A stretch of DNA of 23,063 nucleotides, taken from NCBI GenBank assembly GCA_002348465.1, contig DEBI01000001.1, forward strand, positions 21,264-44,326. Direction: 5' to 3'. Each line of letters starts with the position of its first letter. Within the stretch, counting starts at the first letter, position 1. The notes beneath the pieces were generated by a model that saw nothing but the letters and a program-made list of their open reading frames with translations, made no database searches and was not told the DNA's origin. This document shows, piece by piece, positions 1 through 7,948 of the stretch. The position numbers and the translations under genes are program-made. The DNA is from Gemmatimonadales bacterium UBA2960 (GTDB lineage: Bacteria; Gemmatimonadota; Gemmatimonadetes; Longimicrobiales; Gaopeijiaceae).

Positions 1-1797
1 ACCAAGATCGGTGATCCTGCAATGATCACTAGCTTCGACTTTTCGCCGACCGGACAGCATGCCCGTGTCGAAATCATGAAAAAGCCTTTCAGTTACGTCG
101 TTCCTGTTCGTTCATTCGGTCACGTAGAGCAGGTATGGGACCGTAGCGGGACATCCTTAGTTGAACTAGCAGACGAAGACACACAAACAGGACTTGATGG
201 TAACCTGCCGACGGCCCCCGGGGTGGGTGGCGAGTCTGATGAGCCGGATCGCCGCAACTTAACATGGAGAGTTGATGGAGCGGGGCTGACCTTCCTTCAG
301 GAAGCGCCAGATGAAGAAGGAGGAGAAGAAGAACGTGGTGGACGCTTAGACAGGGTAATGCTTTGGGCTCCACCCTTCGACGCTTCTTCTCTATCCGTCG
401 TATACGAGACAAGCTCTCGGATGTCTTCCCACCTTTTCAATGCCGATCACTCGATGCTCTTCGTAACAGAGCGCCCTCGCGGAGGCGGCTCCGGTCGGAA
501 TGCCCCCGATGGAAAGGTCAAGCACTATGCTGTGGACCTAGCCGATGTAGAGACACAATACACGATCGCGGAGTATGAGTCGGACGACTTTTACGGGAAT
601 CCGGGCTCACTGATTAATGGAAGTGGGCGCGTACCTAGCATTAGTCGCTTTGGTGGCGGGGGAAGCGAGGCTCAAATAGTCGAGACATCAGCTGACGGTT
701 CAGCGGTCTTCCTCTACGGAAACGAGTACAACGAAGACCCAATGGTTGAGAGCCCGATAAACTTCATAGATCGAGTCGAAATCCAGACCGGAGATAAGAC
801 CCGGATCTTCGAAGCAGGAAACGACGGCGAATACGTAAGGGTCGTATCAATCCTCGACGCCGAAGCCGCGTCTTTTGTGGTGTCAAGAGAATCGCCGACC
901 GAGATCGCACAGTCACATCGGATTGAGGACGGCAGTATGACTCAATTAACGAACAACGTTGATTACACTCCGGAAATGACTAACGCCCCGAGGCAACGCT
1001 TCACAGTAGAGCGTCCCGACGGCTTCCGTTTCTTGGTCAACGTCACACTTCCTCCAGGTTACCAAGAGGGCACGCGTTTACCAGCGATGTTCTGGTTTTA
1101 TCCCCGAGAGTACACTGACCAGGAGAGCTATGACGAGCGTGGCCGGACATACAACAAAAACGCGTTTCCAAATTTTGGTACCCGCTCAATGCAGTACCTC
1201 GTACAACTCGGTTATGCAGTAGTAGAACCAGACGCGCCGATAGTCGGAAAAGCAGGTCAGATGAACAACAACTACGAGCATGATCTGAGAAACAATCTTG
1301 CAGCTGTGATTGACGAACTTGATCGACGTCAGCTCATCGACCGACAGAAGCTTGGTATCGGAGGCCACTCATACGGATCGTTCTCTACGGCTAATGCAAT
1401 GGTGCACACGCCATTTTTCAAGGCGGGCATAGCTGGAGACGGGAATTTCAATCGCACGCTCACTCCACTGATGTTCCAGAGTGAAAGGCGAATTTTTTGG
1501 GACGCTAAGGACGTGTATACATCAATGTCACCGTTCTTCCATGCGAACAATATGACCGGGGCTCTTCTGATCTATCATGGCATGATAGATCAGAACGTTG
1601 GCACGGCACTGGACCATGCGCCTCGTATGTTCCACGCCCTGAACGGGCTTGGAAAAGACGCCTCAATGTACCTTTACCCGTATGAGGATCATGGCCCAGC
1701 CAGCCGCCGAACGCTCCTCGACCTTTGGGGCCGGTGGACCGCATGGCTCGATGTTCACCTACGGGATGGGGGAGGAGACACTCCCGTAACCGAGTAA
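1..1797 (+). CDS. S9-family serine peptidase (prolyl oligopeptidase type), 5'-truncated
   Basis: The reading frame is open from the first base of the window, so the true start lies upstream and the ATG at 22 is internal or arbitrary. What remains is the end of a beta-propeller-like region followed by a C-terminal alpha/beta-hydrolase domain. Counting from the ATG at 22, the nucleophile Ser450 sits in the elbow GGHSYGS, the acid is Asp523 in YHGMIDQN, and the base is His557 in YEDHGP, so the catalytic triad is complete. S9 enzymes of this type hydrolyse short peptides and are usually secreted or periplasmic, but the signal peptide here would lie outside the window. A glycine-, Asp- and Glu-rich stretch at about residues 90-105 is probably a surface loop. 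The gene ends 74 bases before a strong terminator, so it closes a transcription unit. The family call is firm; the substrate is unknown. Confidence 0.93.
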   Translation, partial: TKIGDPAMITSFDFSPTGQHARVEIMKKPFSYVVPVRSFGHVEQVWDRSGTSLVELADEDTQTGLDGNLPTAPGVGGESDEPDRRNLTWRVDGAGLTFLQEAPDEEGGEEERGGRLDRVMLWAPPFDASSLSVVYETSSRMSSHLFNADHSMLFVTERPRGGGSGRNAPDGKVKHYAVDLADVETQYTIAEYESDDFYGNPGSLINGSGRVPSISRFGGGGSEAQIVETSADGSAVFLYGNEYNEDPMVESPINFIDRVEIQTGDKTRIFEAGNDGEYVRVVSILDAEAASFVVSRESPTEIAQSHRIEDGSMTQLTNNVDYTPEMTNAPRQRFTVERPDGFRFLVNVTLPPGYQEGTRLPAMFWFYPREYTDQESYDERGRTYNKNAFPNFGTRSMQYLVQLGYAVVEPDAPIVGKAGQMNNNYEHDLRNNLAAVIDELDRRQLIDRQKLGIGGHSYGSFSTANAMVHTPFFKAGIAGDGNFNRTLTPLMFQSERRIFWDAKDVYTSMSPFFHANNMTGALLIYHGMIDQNVGTALDHAPRMFHALNGLGKDASMYLYPYEDHGPASRRTLLDLWGRWTAWLDVHLRDGGGDTPVTE

Positions 1798-1870
1798 CCA
1801 GTAAGAGAGGTCGGTGAGTATAGCCGAGTCCGATTTTGTCCTCGCGACCCAAGACGATGAGTCTCCGTAT

Positions 1871-1906
1871 AACCCCACTCGATCGGCCGGGTGGGGTTTT
1901 CCTTTT
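1871..1906 (+). terminator. rho-independent terminator after the first S9 peptidase gene
   Basis: Perfect 8-bp stem AACCCCAC (1871-1878) pairs with GTGGGGTT (1891-1898) around a 12-base loop, followed by a T-rich run TTTTCCTTTT. It lies between two same-strand genes and shows that the downstream hydrolase does not begin at the far-upstream GTG at 1814. Confidence 0.88.
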
Positions 1907-1949
1907 CACACGTGTCCCACAAAATGGCGTCACGCTTCGACTCTACTCC

Positions 1950-1953
1950 GGAG
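1950..1953 (+). promoter_or_regulatory. Shine-Dalgarno site fixing the serine hydrolase start
   Basis: GGAG lies 7 bases before the ATG at 1961. It supports this start over the upstream in-frame GTG at 1814, which would place a terminator hairpin inside the coding region. Confidence 0.6.
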
Positions 1954-1960
1954 TTCAATA

Positions 1961-3622
1961 ATGACGACGCCTCGCTCGCAACACCTCATCACGATCGCAT
2001 TCGCAACTGCTGCAATAGCGGTGACTCCCGCCCCCGTACACACTCAAGTCGACTCGTCAATCCAGTCGCGCATTGATGAAATCTTTTCTCAGTGGGACTC
2101 GGAAATGTCTCCAGGCTGCTCGGTCGGGGTCACACAAAACGGTGAGACAATATTCGAGCGCGCATACGGTATGGCTGACCTCGAGTGGGACATCCCAAAT
2201 ACGCCAGAGACCATCTTCGAAGGAGGTTCAGTATCGAAGCAGTTCGCCGCTGCAGCAGTGGTACTTCTAGTTCTCGACGGGGTGCTCTCGCTAGAGGACG
2301 ATGTGCGGCGATGGGTCCCTGAAATTCCAGACTATGGAAACAAAATCACATTGCATCACCTCATGACTCACACCAGTGGCTTGCGTGACTGGGGAAGTAT
2401 CGCTTCGATCTCGGGCTGGGGACGTGAGAATCGCGCGCACGATCATGACGACGTACTAGACATTCTCAGTCGCCAAACCCAACTCAACTTCGAGCCGGGA
2501 ACCGAATACTCATACAGCAACAGCGGATACAACCTGCTCGCCATCGTAATAGACCGCGCCAGCGAAACGTCATTCGCCGAATTTTCAAAGACTCGTCTGT
2601 TCGAACCAGCCGGCATGGTAAACACACAGTGGAGGGACAGCCACCGTCGCATCATTCGTGGCCGCTCTTCTGCGTACAACCAGACAGAAGACAGTTGGGA
2701 GATCAACCGTCCAGTGGAGTACGTCCATGGCAACGGAGGCATACTGACGACGGTTGGGGACCTAGGGATTTGGAACCAAGTGCTCACGACAGGTGGACCT
2801 TGGGGACAGGATTTCGTGACACTCATGCACAAGCCCGGGGTCCTGCGCGATGGCTCTGAGATCAAGTATGCCGGAGGCCTAATGCTGTCGTCGCTTGGAG
2901 ACGTTCAGGCCGTGACCCATACAGGATCGACCGCTGGATACAGAGCGTTTCTAGGTCGATTCCCCGAGCAGGACATATCTGTGGCCATGCTCTGTAACGC
3001 ATCTAATGTGTCAACTGGAGCTACCGGGCAAAGTATCGCACGCGCGTTCCTCGGTAACGCTATCAAGGACCCAAATACGCCAAACTATAGAGCCGAATCT
3101 GCAGCTTTCAATCTGGAGCCATTTGTCGGACTTTACCGCGAGCCCATGACGGGTCTTCCCATGCAGATAACGAGTCAAAACGGAGTACTTTATTCAGGAA
3201 CAACAGCACTGCTCCCTTTATCCGGTTCAGAGTTCCAAGTTGGAAATGGAGATCGGCGCTACATCTTCGAGCGCAGAGCCGGTAAGGTCATTGGATTCGA
3301 AGTCGAAGACTGGCAGTACTCCGAGCGCAGCTTCGAGAAAGTTCCAACGTGGACACCCAATCGATCGGAACTCAATGAATTCGAAGGCGACTATAGGAGC
3401 GAGGAAGCAGAAACGTTCTACAGGGTTACAGCCACACAGAACGGATTAGAAATCTGGCAACGACCCAATGATAGGTTCGAGGTGCACCCCGTTTACGGAG
3501 ACGGATTTCGTTCAGGGGGGCGAATGGTCCGATTCCGCCGAGATGAGGACGGCGAAATCATTGGGCTCTCATTGAGTATAGGTAGAGTGTACGATATGAG
3601 GTTTTCCCGAGAAGGAACATGA
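1961..3622 (+). CDS. secreted serine hydrolase, beta-lactamase/class C-like (PF00144 type)
   Basis: The protein is a 553-residue exported hydrolase of the penicillin-binding/beta-lactamase fold. Motifs from the ATG at 1961 are the nucleophile motif SVSK (Ser90, Lys93), the Tyr motif YSN (Tyr185) and HTG (His320) in the KTG position. A Leu/Ala-rich signal peptide covers about residues 1-28. Residues from about 380 to the end form an extra C-terminal domain of the kind seen in esterase or aminopeptidase-like members. The frame is open back to 1814, but that stretch spans a terminator and reads as non-signal sequence, so 1961 is preferred. The HTG variant and the C-terminal extension are more typical of esterases and D-amino-acid peptidases than of antibiotic-degrading AmpC enzymes, so resistance should not be assumed. 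Neighbouring genes are secreted peptidases, which fits a role in peptide or cell-wall peptide turnover (inference). Confidence 0.9.
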   Translation: MTTPRSQHLITIAFATAAIAVTPAPVHTQVDSSIQSRIDEIFSQWDSEMSPGCSVGVTQNGETIFERAYGMADLEWDIPNTPETIFEGGSVSKQFAAAAVVLLVLDGVLSLEDDVRRWVPEIPDYGNKITLHHLMTHTSGLRDWGSIASISGWGRENRAHDHDDVLDILSRQTQLNFEPGTEYSYSNSGYNLLAIVIDRASETSFAEFSKTRLFEPAGMVNTQWRDSHRRIIRGRSSAYNQTEDSWEINRPVEYVHGNGGILTTVGDLGIWNQVLTTGGPWGQDFVTLMHKPGVLRDGSEIKYAGGLMLSSLGDVQAVTHTGSTAGYRAFLGRFPEQDISVAMLCNASNVSTGATGQSIARAFLGNAIKDPNTPNYRAESAAFNLEPFVGLYREPMTGLPMQITSQNGVLYSGTTALLPLSGSEFQVGNGDRRYIFERRAGKVIGFEVEDWQYSERSFEKVPTWTPNRSELNEFEGDYRSEEAETFYRVTATQNGLEIWQRPNDRFEVHPVYGDGFRSGGRMVRFRRDEDGEIIGLSLSIGRVYDMRFSREGT

Positions 3623-3811
3623 CCACCCGACATCACTATGCTGAAGGAGCCATTGCTTGGTCTTGTATCACTAGGCATCAAATGGTTCTCGCCTCAAGTG
3701 ACACCTATCTTCTCTTTTCGCGATGAGATCCATCATTTTGAGTTCGTTGTCGAATCCCCAAAATGGGGAGCAGCGTCACCCCCCTGGCCAGGCGAAAAAG
3801 ACTGCCGAACT

Positions 3812-3815
3812 GAGG
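3812..3815 (+). promoter_or_regulatory. Shine-Dalgarno site fixing the second S9 peptidase start
   Basis: GAGG lies 8 bases before the ATG at 3824. That ATG is immediately followed by a typical signal peptide, unlike the farther in-frame ATG at 3638. Confidence 0.6.
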
Positions 3816-3823
3816 TAGAACCC

Positions 3824-5869
3824 ATGACTGTGTTCAGTGCCAAACCGATTCGGATCCGACTAGGTCTCCTTGCCTCACTAACAATGGCATTGGCTGGGCC
3901 CACGACCGCTCAAGAAACGGTGCGCCTTTCCCTAGAAAACTACATGGACATGGAGACCGTCTCCGGACCACAAATCTCTCCCGACGGTTCTGAGGTTGTC
4001 TACACACGTTCTTGGTTCGACATGCTCAACGACCGCAGAGAATCCTCAATCTGGATAATGAATGCGGACGGTTCCAAAAACCGAAGCCTGCTAGACGGAG
4101 CTGGAGTCCAATGGTCACCTGACGGCACCCGTATTCTGTTCACCGCTCCGGGCGAACCGGATGGAACCCAAATCCATGTGCGTTGGATGGACGCAGAAGG
4201 TTCTACTTCACAGATCACGCGTATTGCAAACGGGCCAACTAATGTTCGCTGGTCCCCGGACGGGAACTGGATCGCCTTTACCAGCCGCGTCGACACTCAG
4301 GCCGACTTTGCTGGCGTAGACCTTCCCAGCAGACCTAGCGGAGCGGCTTGGACACCCGGGCCAAAGATCGCGGAGCGCGCAGGATACAAACGTGATCGTG
4401 TGGGTTATGTGGATACAGGATGGAATCACCTTTTCGTAGTCCCCGCAGAGGGGGGAACGGCCCGCCAGCTAACCACCGGCGACTGGAATCACAACGGTGT
4501 CGCGTGGAGCCCGGACGGAAATGAGATCTATTTCACCTCGTATAGAACTGAGGACTGGGATGCACCGGAGCATTGGCAGGAGTCCGACATCTACGCCGTC
4601 GAGATCTCTACTGGATTTATCCGTCGGCTAACGGAAGAGCGCGGAGCAGACAATTCTCCTGTGCCGTCACCAGATGGATCACTCATCGCATACATCTCGG
4701 GTGACGAGCACGATGACACCTACCGTAACTCCCAAATCCACATAATGCTCCGGGACGGATCTGGGAAGCGAAGCATCTCAAAAGACTACGACCGGCAATC
4801 TGGTGGCCTGATGTGGGCTCCCGACGGAAATAGCCTGTATTTCAGTGTTTCTCGTGAAGGTTACCGAAGCCTCCACTTTGTATCGATCCAAGGAGGGGTC
4901 GAGCAAGTTACGGATAGCAAGAACCTCGTCACTCTCTCATCATTTTCGGATGACGGCACAGCCGTCGGCACCATCTCGAGTGCTCACGAGCCAGGAGATA
5001 TATACCGTTGGGATCTCGCCAACCCTGACGAGACAATAAGGCTCACCGGAGTAAACGAGGACATCCTAAACAACGTGACGCTCGGTGAAGTTGAGGAGGT
5101 ATGGTACCGATCTGAACCCTTCGACATCCAGGGATGGATCGTGAAACCACCAGATTTTGACTCGCAGCGTCAGTACCCGCTCATGTTAGCAATCCACGGA
5201 GGTCCTCACAGCATGTATAACGGGGGCTTCAACTTTTCCTTCCAAGAGCACGCAGCAAACGACTACGTGGTGCTTTATACGAATCCTCGAGGCTCAACCG
5301 GATATGGCACCGAATTCGCAAACGCGATTCAGCACGATTACCCAGGCGTTGACATGCAGGATCTCATGCGAGGTGTCGATCACATGTTGGAAACTGGGTA
5401 CATAGATCGAGACAATCTATTCGTCTATGGCTGTTCAGGCGGAGGGATATTGACGACCTATATCGTGGGCAACACAGATCGTTTCACTGCAGCCTCAGCG
5501 AATTGTCCGATCGTGAACTGGATGTCCGCTATGGGAACATCAGATGCCATCAGCTACACAAGAACGTTCGAAACACCTTTCTGGGAGGACCCGACCGAGT
5601 GGATCGATCGCTCGTCGATTTTCTATGTTGGCAACGTAACTACCCCAACCATGTTGATGACTGGTGAGCTTGACCTTAGAACACCGATGGGCCAAACCGA
5701 GGAGTACTATCAAGCGCTCCATTACATTGGCGTGCCAACAGTCATGGTCCGTTTTCAGGGAGAATGGCACGGAACTGGTTCTCGTCCTTCCAACTTCATG
5801 AGAACTCAACTCTATCTTCGGAAGTGGTGGGAGAAGTGGGGGACACATGACGACCCACCCGTGAGCTGA
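3824..5869 (+). CDS. secreted S9-family peptidase with PD40/WD40-like propeller repeats
   Basis: This is a 681-residue peptidase of the acylaminoacyl-peptidase/DPP-IV-like group. The signal peptide covers about residues 1-30 and ends near TTAQE. It is followed by several propeller blades marked by repeated W(S/A)PDG motifs (for example QWSPDG, RWSPDG, AWSPDG, MWAPDG) and then a C-terminal alpha/beta-hydrolase domain. The triad is Ser538 in YGCSGGG, Asp617 in GELDLRTP and His649 in GEWHGTG. Cys before the serine differs from the commoner GGS or GWS elbow. The frame is open back to 3638, but the leader and Shine-Dalgarno site select 3824. The 201 bases before it contain no other gene that I can recognise. 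The family cleaves short peptides after the propeller filters them by size. The triad is intact, so an active enzyme is expected; its specificity is not readable from sequence. Confidence 0.95.
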   Translation: MTVFSAKPIRIRLGLLASLTMALAGPTTAQETVRLSLENYMDMETVSGPQISPDGSEVVYTRSWFDMLNDRRESSIWIMNADGSKNRSLLDGAGVQWSPDGTRILFTAPGEPDGTQIHVRWMDAEGSTSQITRIANGPTNVRWSPDGNWIAFTSRVDTQADFAGVDLPSRPSGAAWTPGPKIAERAGYKRDRVGYVDTGWNHLFVVPAEGGTARQLTTGDWNHNGVAWSPDGNEIYFTSYRTEDWDAPEHWQESDIYAVEISTGFIRRLTEERGADNSPVPSPDGSLIAYISGDEHDDTYRNSQIHIMLRDGSGKRSISKDYDRQSGGLMWAPDGNSLYFSVSREGYRSLHFVSIQGGVEQVTDSKNLVTLSSFSDDGTAVGTISSAHEPGDIYRWDLANPDETIRLTGVNEDILNNVTLGEVEEVWYRSEPFDIQGWIVKPPDFDSQRQYPLMLAIHGGPHSMYNGGFNFSFQEHAANDYVVLYTNPRGSTGYGTEFANAIQHDYPGVDMQDLMRGVDHMLETGYIDRDNLFVYGCSGGGILTTYIVGNTDRFTAASANCPIVNWMSAMGTSDAISYTRTFETPFWEDPTEWIDRSSIFYVGNVTTPTMLMTGELDLRTPMGQTEEYYQALHYIGVPTVMVRFQGEWHGTGSRPSNFMRTQLYLRKWWEKWGTHDDPPVS

Positions 5870-5959
5870 CTTCAGTAAAGGTATTAACCACAAAAAGATG
5901 GCGCCGGAAACGATCATGCTCGATCTTCAGAACTTCAGCGGTGTATTGCTTCACGCAGG

Positions 5960-6985
5960 GTGTTTCGTAGAGTTTTAGCCCGGTTTCGTATTGAATTTGT
6001 GACCGTCTTGAATCCTACATCGATCCAGATCAGCCCCGCAGACCGCCTGCGTGGTATCCTCCCCGATCCCGAGATCGCGGCGATAAGCCCGATCATCGAA
6101 GAGATTGAGGAGCTCAAGCTCGCACGTAATGCAGCGATCTTGGCACACAATTACATGACGCCAGACATCTTCCATGGCGTCTCCGATCTTAGAGGTGATT
6201 CGCTAGCCCTAGCTAGGATGGCCGCTGAGACCGAAGCTGACGTAATTGTGGTCGCGGGCGTGCACTTTATGGCTGAAACTGCCAAAATCGCGAACGAAGA
6301 AAAGACAGTCCTCATACCCGACACTCAAGCGGGGTGCTCTCTAGCGGATGCGATCACCGGCGCTGACGTACGGCTGCTGAAAGAGCGATACCCCGGTATT
6401 CCCGTGGTCACATACGTGAACACCTCGGCAGAAGTGAAGGCGGAATCTGATATCTGCTGCACATCAGGAAACGCGGTTCAAGTAGTTGAATCGCTTGGTG
6501 TAGATCGTGTGATTTTCCTTCCTGATCAGTACCTCGGTCGGTGGGTAGCAACACAGACCGAGATCGAGATCATCTTGTGGGAAGGTTCATGCGAGGTGCA
6601 CGAGCGTTTCACGGCCGAAGAACTTCGGGGATATCGGAACCTGAATCCGGGAATCCAGATCATCGCGCATCCAGAATGTCCTCCAGACGTATTGCAGGAA
6701 GCTGACTTCGTCGGGTCTACAGCCGGAATGATAGACTGGGTAAAACACGAGCGACCCCGTCAGGTCGTTATGGTTACCGAATGTTCTATGAGTGACAATG
6801 TCGCCGCCGAATCTCCTCAGACTGAATTTCTTCGACCTTGCAACCTCTGTCCCCACATGAAACGCATCAACCTTGAGAATATCAGAGATGCATTGCGCGA
6901 CATGAAGAACGAGGTAACGATCGCTCCTGGGATCGCTGGTCGAGCACGTGAAGCCGTTGAGCGTATGCTCGCGGTTCAGGTCTGA
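5960..6985 (+). CDS. nadA: quinolinate synthase NadA
   Basis: NadA condenses iminoaspartate with dihydroxyacetone phosphate to make quinolinate, using a [4Fe-4S] cluster in the cytoplasm. The protein has up to 341 residues and carries the AHNYM motif near residue 62. The three expected cluster cysteines are Cys126 (AGCSLA), Cys167 (ICCTSGNA) and Cys297 (NLCPHMK), with additional neighbouring cysteines 166 and 294. Other conserved segments are DTQAGCS, VTYVNTSAEVKAESD, HPECPPD and GSTAGMIDW. The start is uncertain. GTG at 5960 gives the longest form; GTG at 5999, 13 codons later, gives a cleaner N-terminus; neither has a good Shine-Dalgarno site. nadC follows within about 40 bases, so the two are probably co-transcribed. 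No nadB (aspartate oxidase) is present here, so iminoaspartate must come from an enzyme encoded elsewhere. Confidence 0.97.
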   Translation: MFRRVLARFRIEFVTVLNPTSIQISPADRLRGILPDPEIAAISPIIEEIEELKLARNAAILAHNYMTPDIFHGVSDLRGDSLALARMAAETEADVIVVAGVHFMAETAKIANEEKTVLIPDTQAGCSLADAITGADVRLLKERYPGIPVVTYVNTSAEVKAESDICCTSGNAVQVVESLGVDRVIFLPDQYLGRWVATQTEIEIILWEGSCEVHERFTAEELRGYRNLNPGIQIIAHPECPPDVLQEADFVGSTAGMIDWVKHERPRQVVMVTECSMSDNVAAESPQTEFLRPCNLCPHMKRINLENIRDALRDMKNEVTIAPGIAGRAREAVERMLAVQV

Positions 6986-7026
6986 GTCTCCGGGAATTCT
7001 ACCAACGCTGACCTCCAACTCCTCAA

Positions 7027-7857
7027 ATCATCGACCTTGACAGCTTCCTTTCGGCGGCGCTAGCCGAAGATCTCGGAGAATTCGGCGACATCACCTCTGA
7101 GGCGACCATTGCTGAGGGATCCCAAGCCACAGCCCACTTGGTAGCGAGACAGGACGGTTGTATCTCAGGCTTGGCCATCGCACTTCGCTGTTTCGAACTC
7201 GTCGATAGTCACGTTGAACTCGGCGCCTTAGTCAAAGACGGCGACACTGTATCGGCAGGCACCCAACTAGCTACAATTCGAGGCGACGCGAGAAGCATCC
7301 TCTCTGCAGAGAGGCTGGCACTAAACCTCCTCGGCCAGCTGAGTGGCGTGGCGACAGCAACCCGGATGTTGGTCGACCGAGTTCGGGGCACCAACGCAAA
7401 GATCATAGATACACGAAAGACAGTCCCTCTTCTCCGGGAGTTACAGAAGATGGCCGTGGTCGCCGGAGGTGGGGCAAATCATCGGATGGGGCTATTTGAT
7501 CAGGTCCTGATCAAGGACAACCATATACAAGCGGTGGGCTCTCCTGCAGAAGCTGTCCGCCGGGCGCGTACCCGCGTTGGAGGAGAGATCACTGTCGAAG
7601 TTGAGATTGAGAGGCTCGAGGAGCTTGAGGAGGTGATCAAAGCGGGCGCTGACGTTGTGATGCTGGATAACATGCTACCCTCAGCAATGAGAGCGGCTGT
7701 AGAGATAGCGGATGGACGCGTCCTTCTTGAAGCTTCTGGAGGGATAACACTAAAAACTGTCCGAGAAGTCGCGGAGTCTGGAGTCGACCTGATCTCGATC
7801 GGTGGGATCACCCACTCCTCACCCTCGCTTGACGTAGCTCTAGACTTCAGCACTTAA
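7027..7857 (+). CDS. nadC: nicotinate-nucleotide pyrophosphorylase (carboxylating) NadC
   Basis: NadC converts quinolinate and PRPP to nicotinate mononucleotide, the step after NadA. Motifs are RKT at about residues 130-132, GGGANHRMGL around 147-156, LIKDNH at 161-166, VEVE, VMLDNM and EASGGI near the C-terminus. The family's N-terminal sequence, including LSAALAEDL and GDITSEATI, is encoded upstream of the first usable start codon, the TTG at 7138. Between the in-frame stop at 7009-7011 and 7138 there is no ATG, GTG or TTG. I place the start at the ATC at 7027, which would give a normal-length 276-residue protein beginning with (M)IDLDSF. This is an inference: ATC is a rare start codon and no Shine-Dalgarno site precedes it. 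A single-base consensus error (ATG for ATC) or a local indel are alternatives. Starting at TTG 7138 would delete about 37 conserved residues. The function call is firm; the start is not. Confidence 0.93.
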   Translation: MIDLDSFLSAALAEDLGEFGDITSEATIAEGSQATAHLVARQDGCISGLAIALRCFELVDSHVELGALVKDGDTVSAGTQLATIRGDARSILSAERLALNLLGQLSGVATATRMLVDRVRGTNAKIIDTRKTVPLLRELQKMAVVAGGGANHRMGLFDQVLIKDNHIQAVGSPAEAVRRARTRVGGEITVEVEIERLEELEEVIKAGADVVMLDNMLPSAMRAAVEIADGRVLLEASGGITLKTVREVAESGVDLISIGGITHSSPSLDVALDFST

Positions 7858-7936
7858 GTGCGCTGAAACCAAGACGCGTTGTAGGCCGGTCAGAGCCCAC
7901 ATAGCTTCACCGTCCAACGTTCTACAGTTAACACCT

Positions 7937-7940
7937 AGGA
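7937..7940 (+). promoter_or_regulatory. Shine-Dalgarno site favouring the second ATG of the M14-like gene
   Basis: AGGA is 8 bases before the ATG at 7949 but overlaps the ATG at 7940. It therefore favours initiation at 7949. Confidence 0.5.
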
Positions 7941-7948
7941 TGTCTAAC

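Noticed and set aside
1961..3622. Antibiotic-resistance beta-lactamase
   Set aside because: The fold and SxxK/YxN motifs are present, but the HTG motif, the long C-terminal extension and the peptidase neighbours fit an esterase or peptidase-type member better; resistance cannot be supported from sequence.
3638..3823. In-frame upstream extension of the second S9 peptidase
   Set aside because: The extra 62 residues would place the signal peptide in the middle of the protein. The ATG at 3824 has a Shine-Dalgarno site and the leader directly after it.
5870..5959. Operator or riboswitch for NAD control ahead of nadA
   Set aside because: The 90 bases contain only a weak GATC/GATC pairing and no motif that I can match to a known NAD regulator site.
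7500..7853. Minus-strand open frame opposite nadC
   Set aside because: Low-complexity Ser/Thr/Arg composition typical of a shadow frame; nadC on the + strand has clear conserved motifs.
7851..7860. 10-bp perfect palindrome CACTTAAGTG across the nadC stop codon
   Set aside because: It has no loop and no T-run, and is short enough to arise by chance, so I do not call it a terminator or operator.
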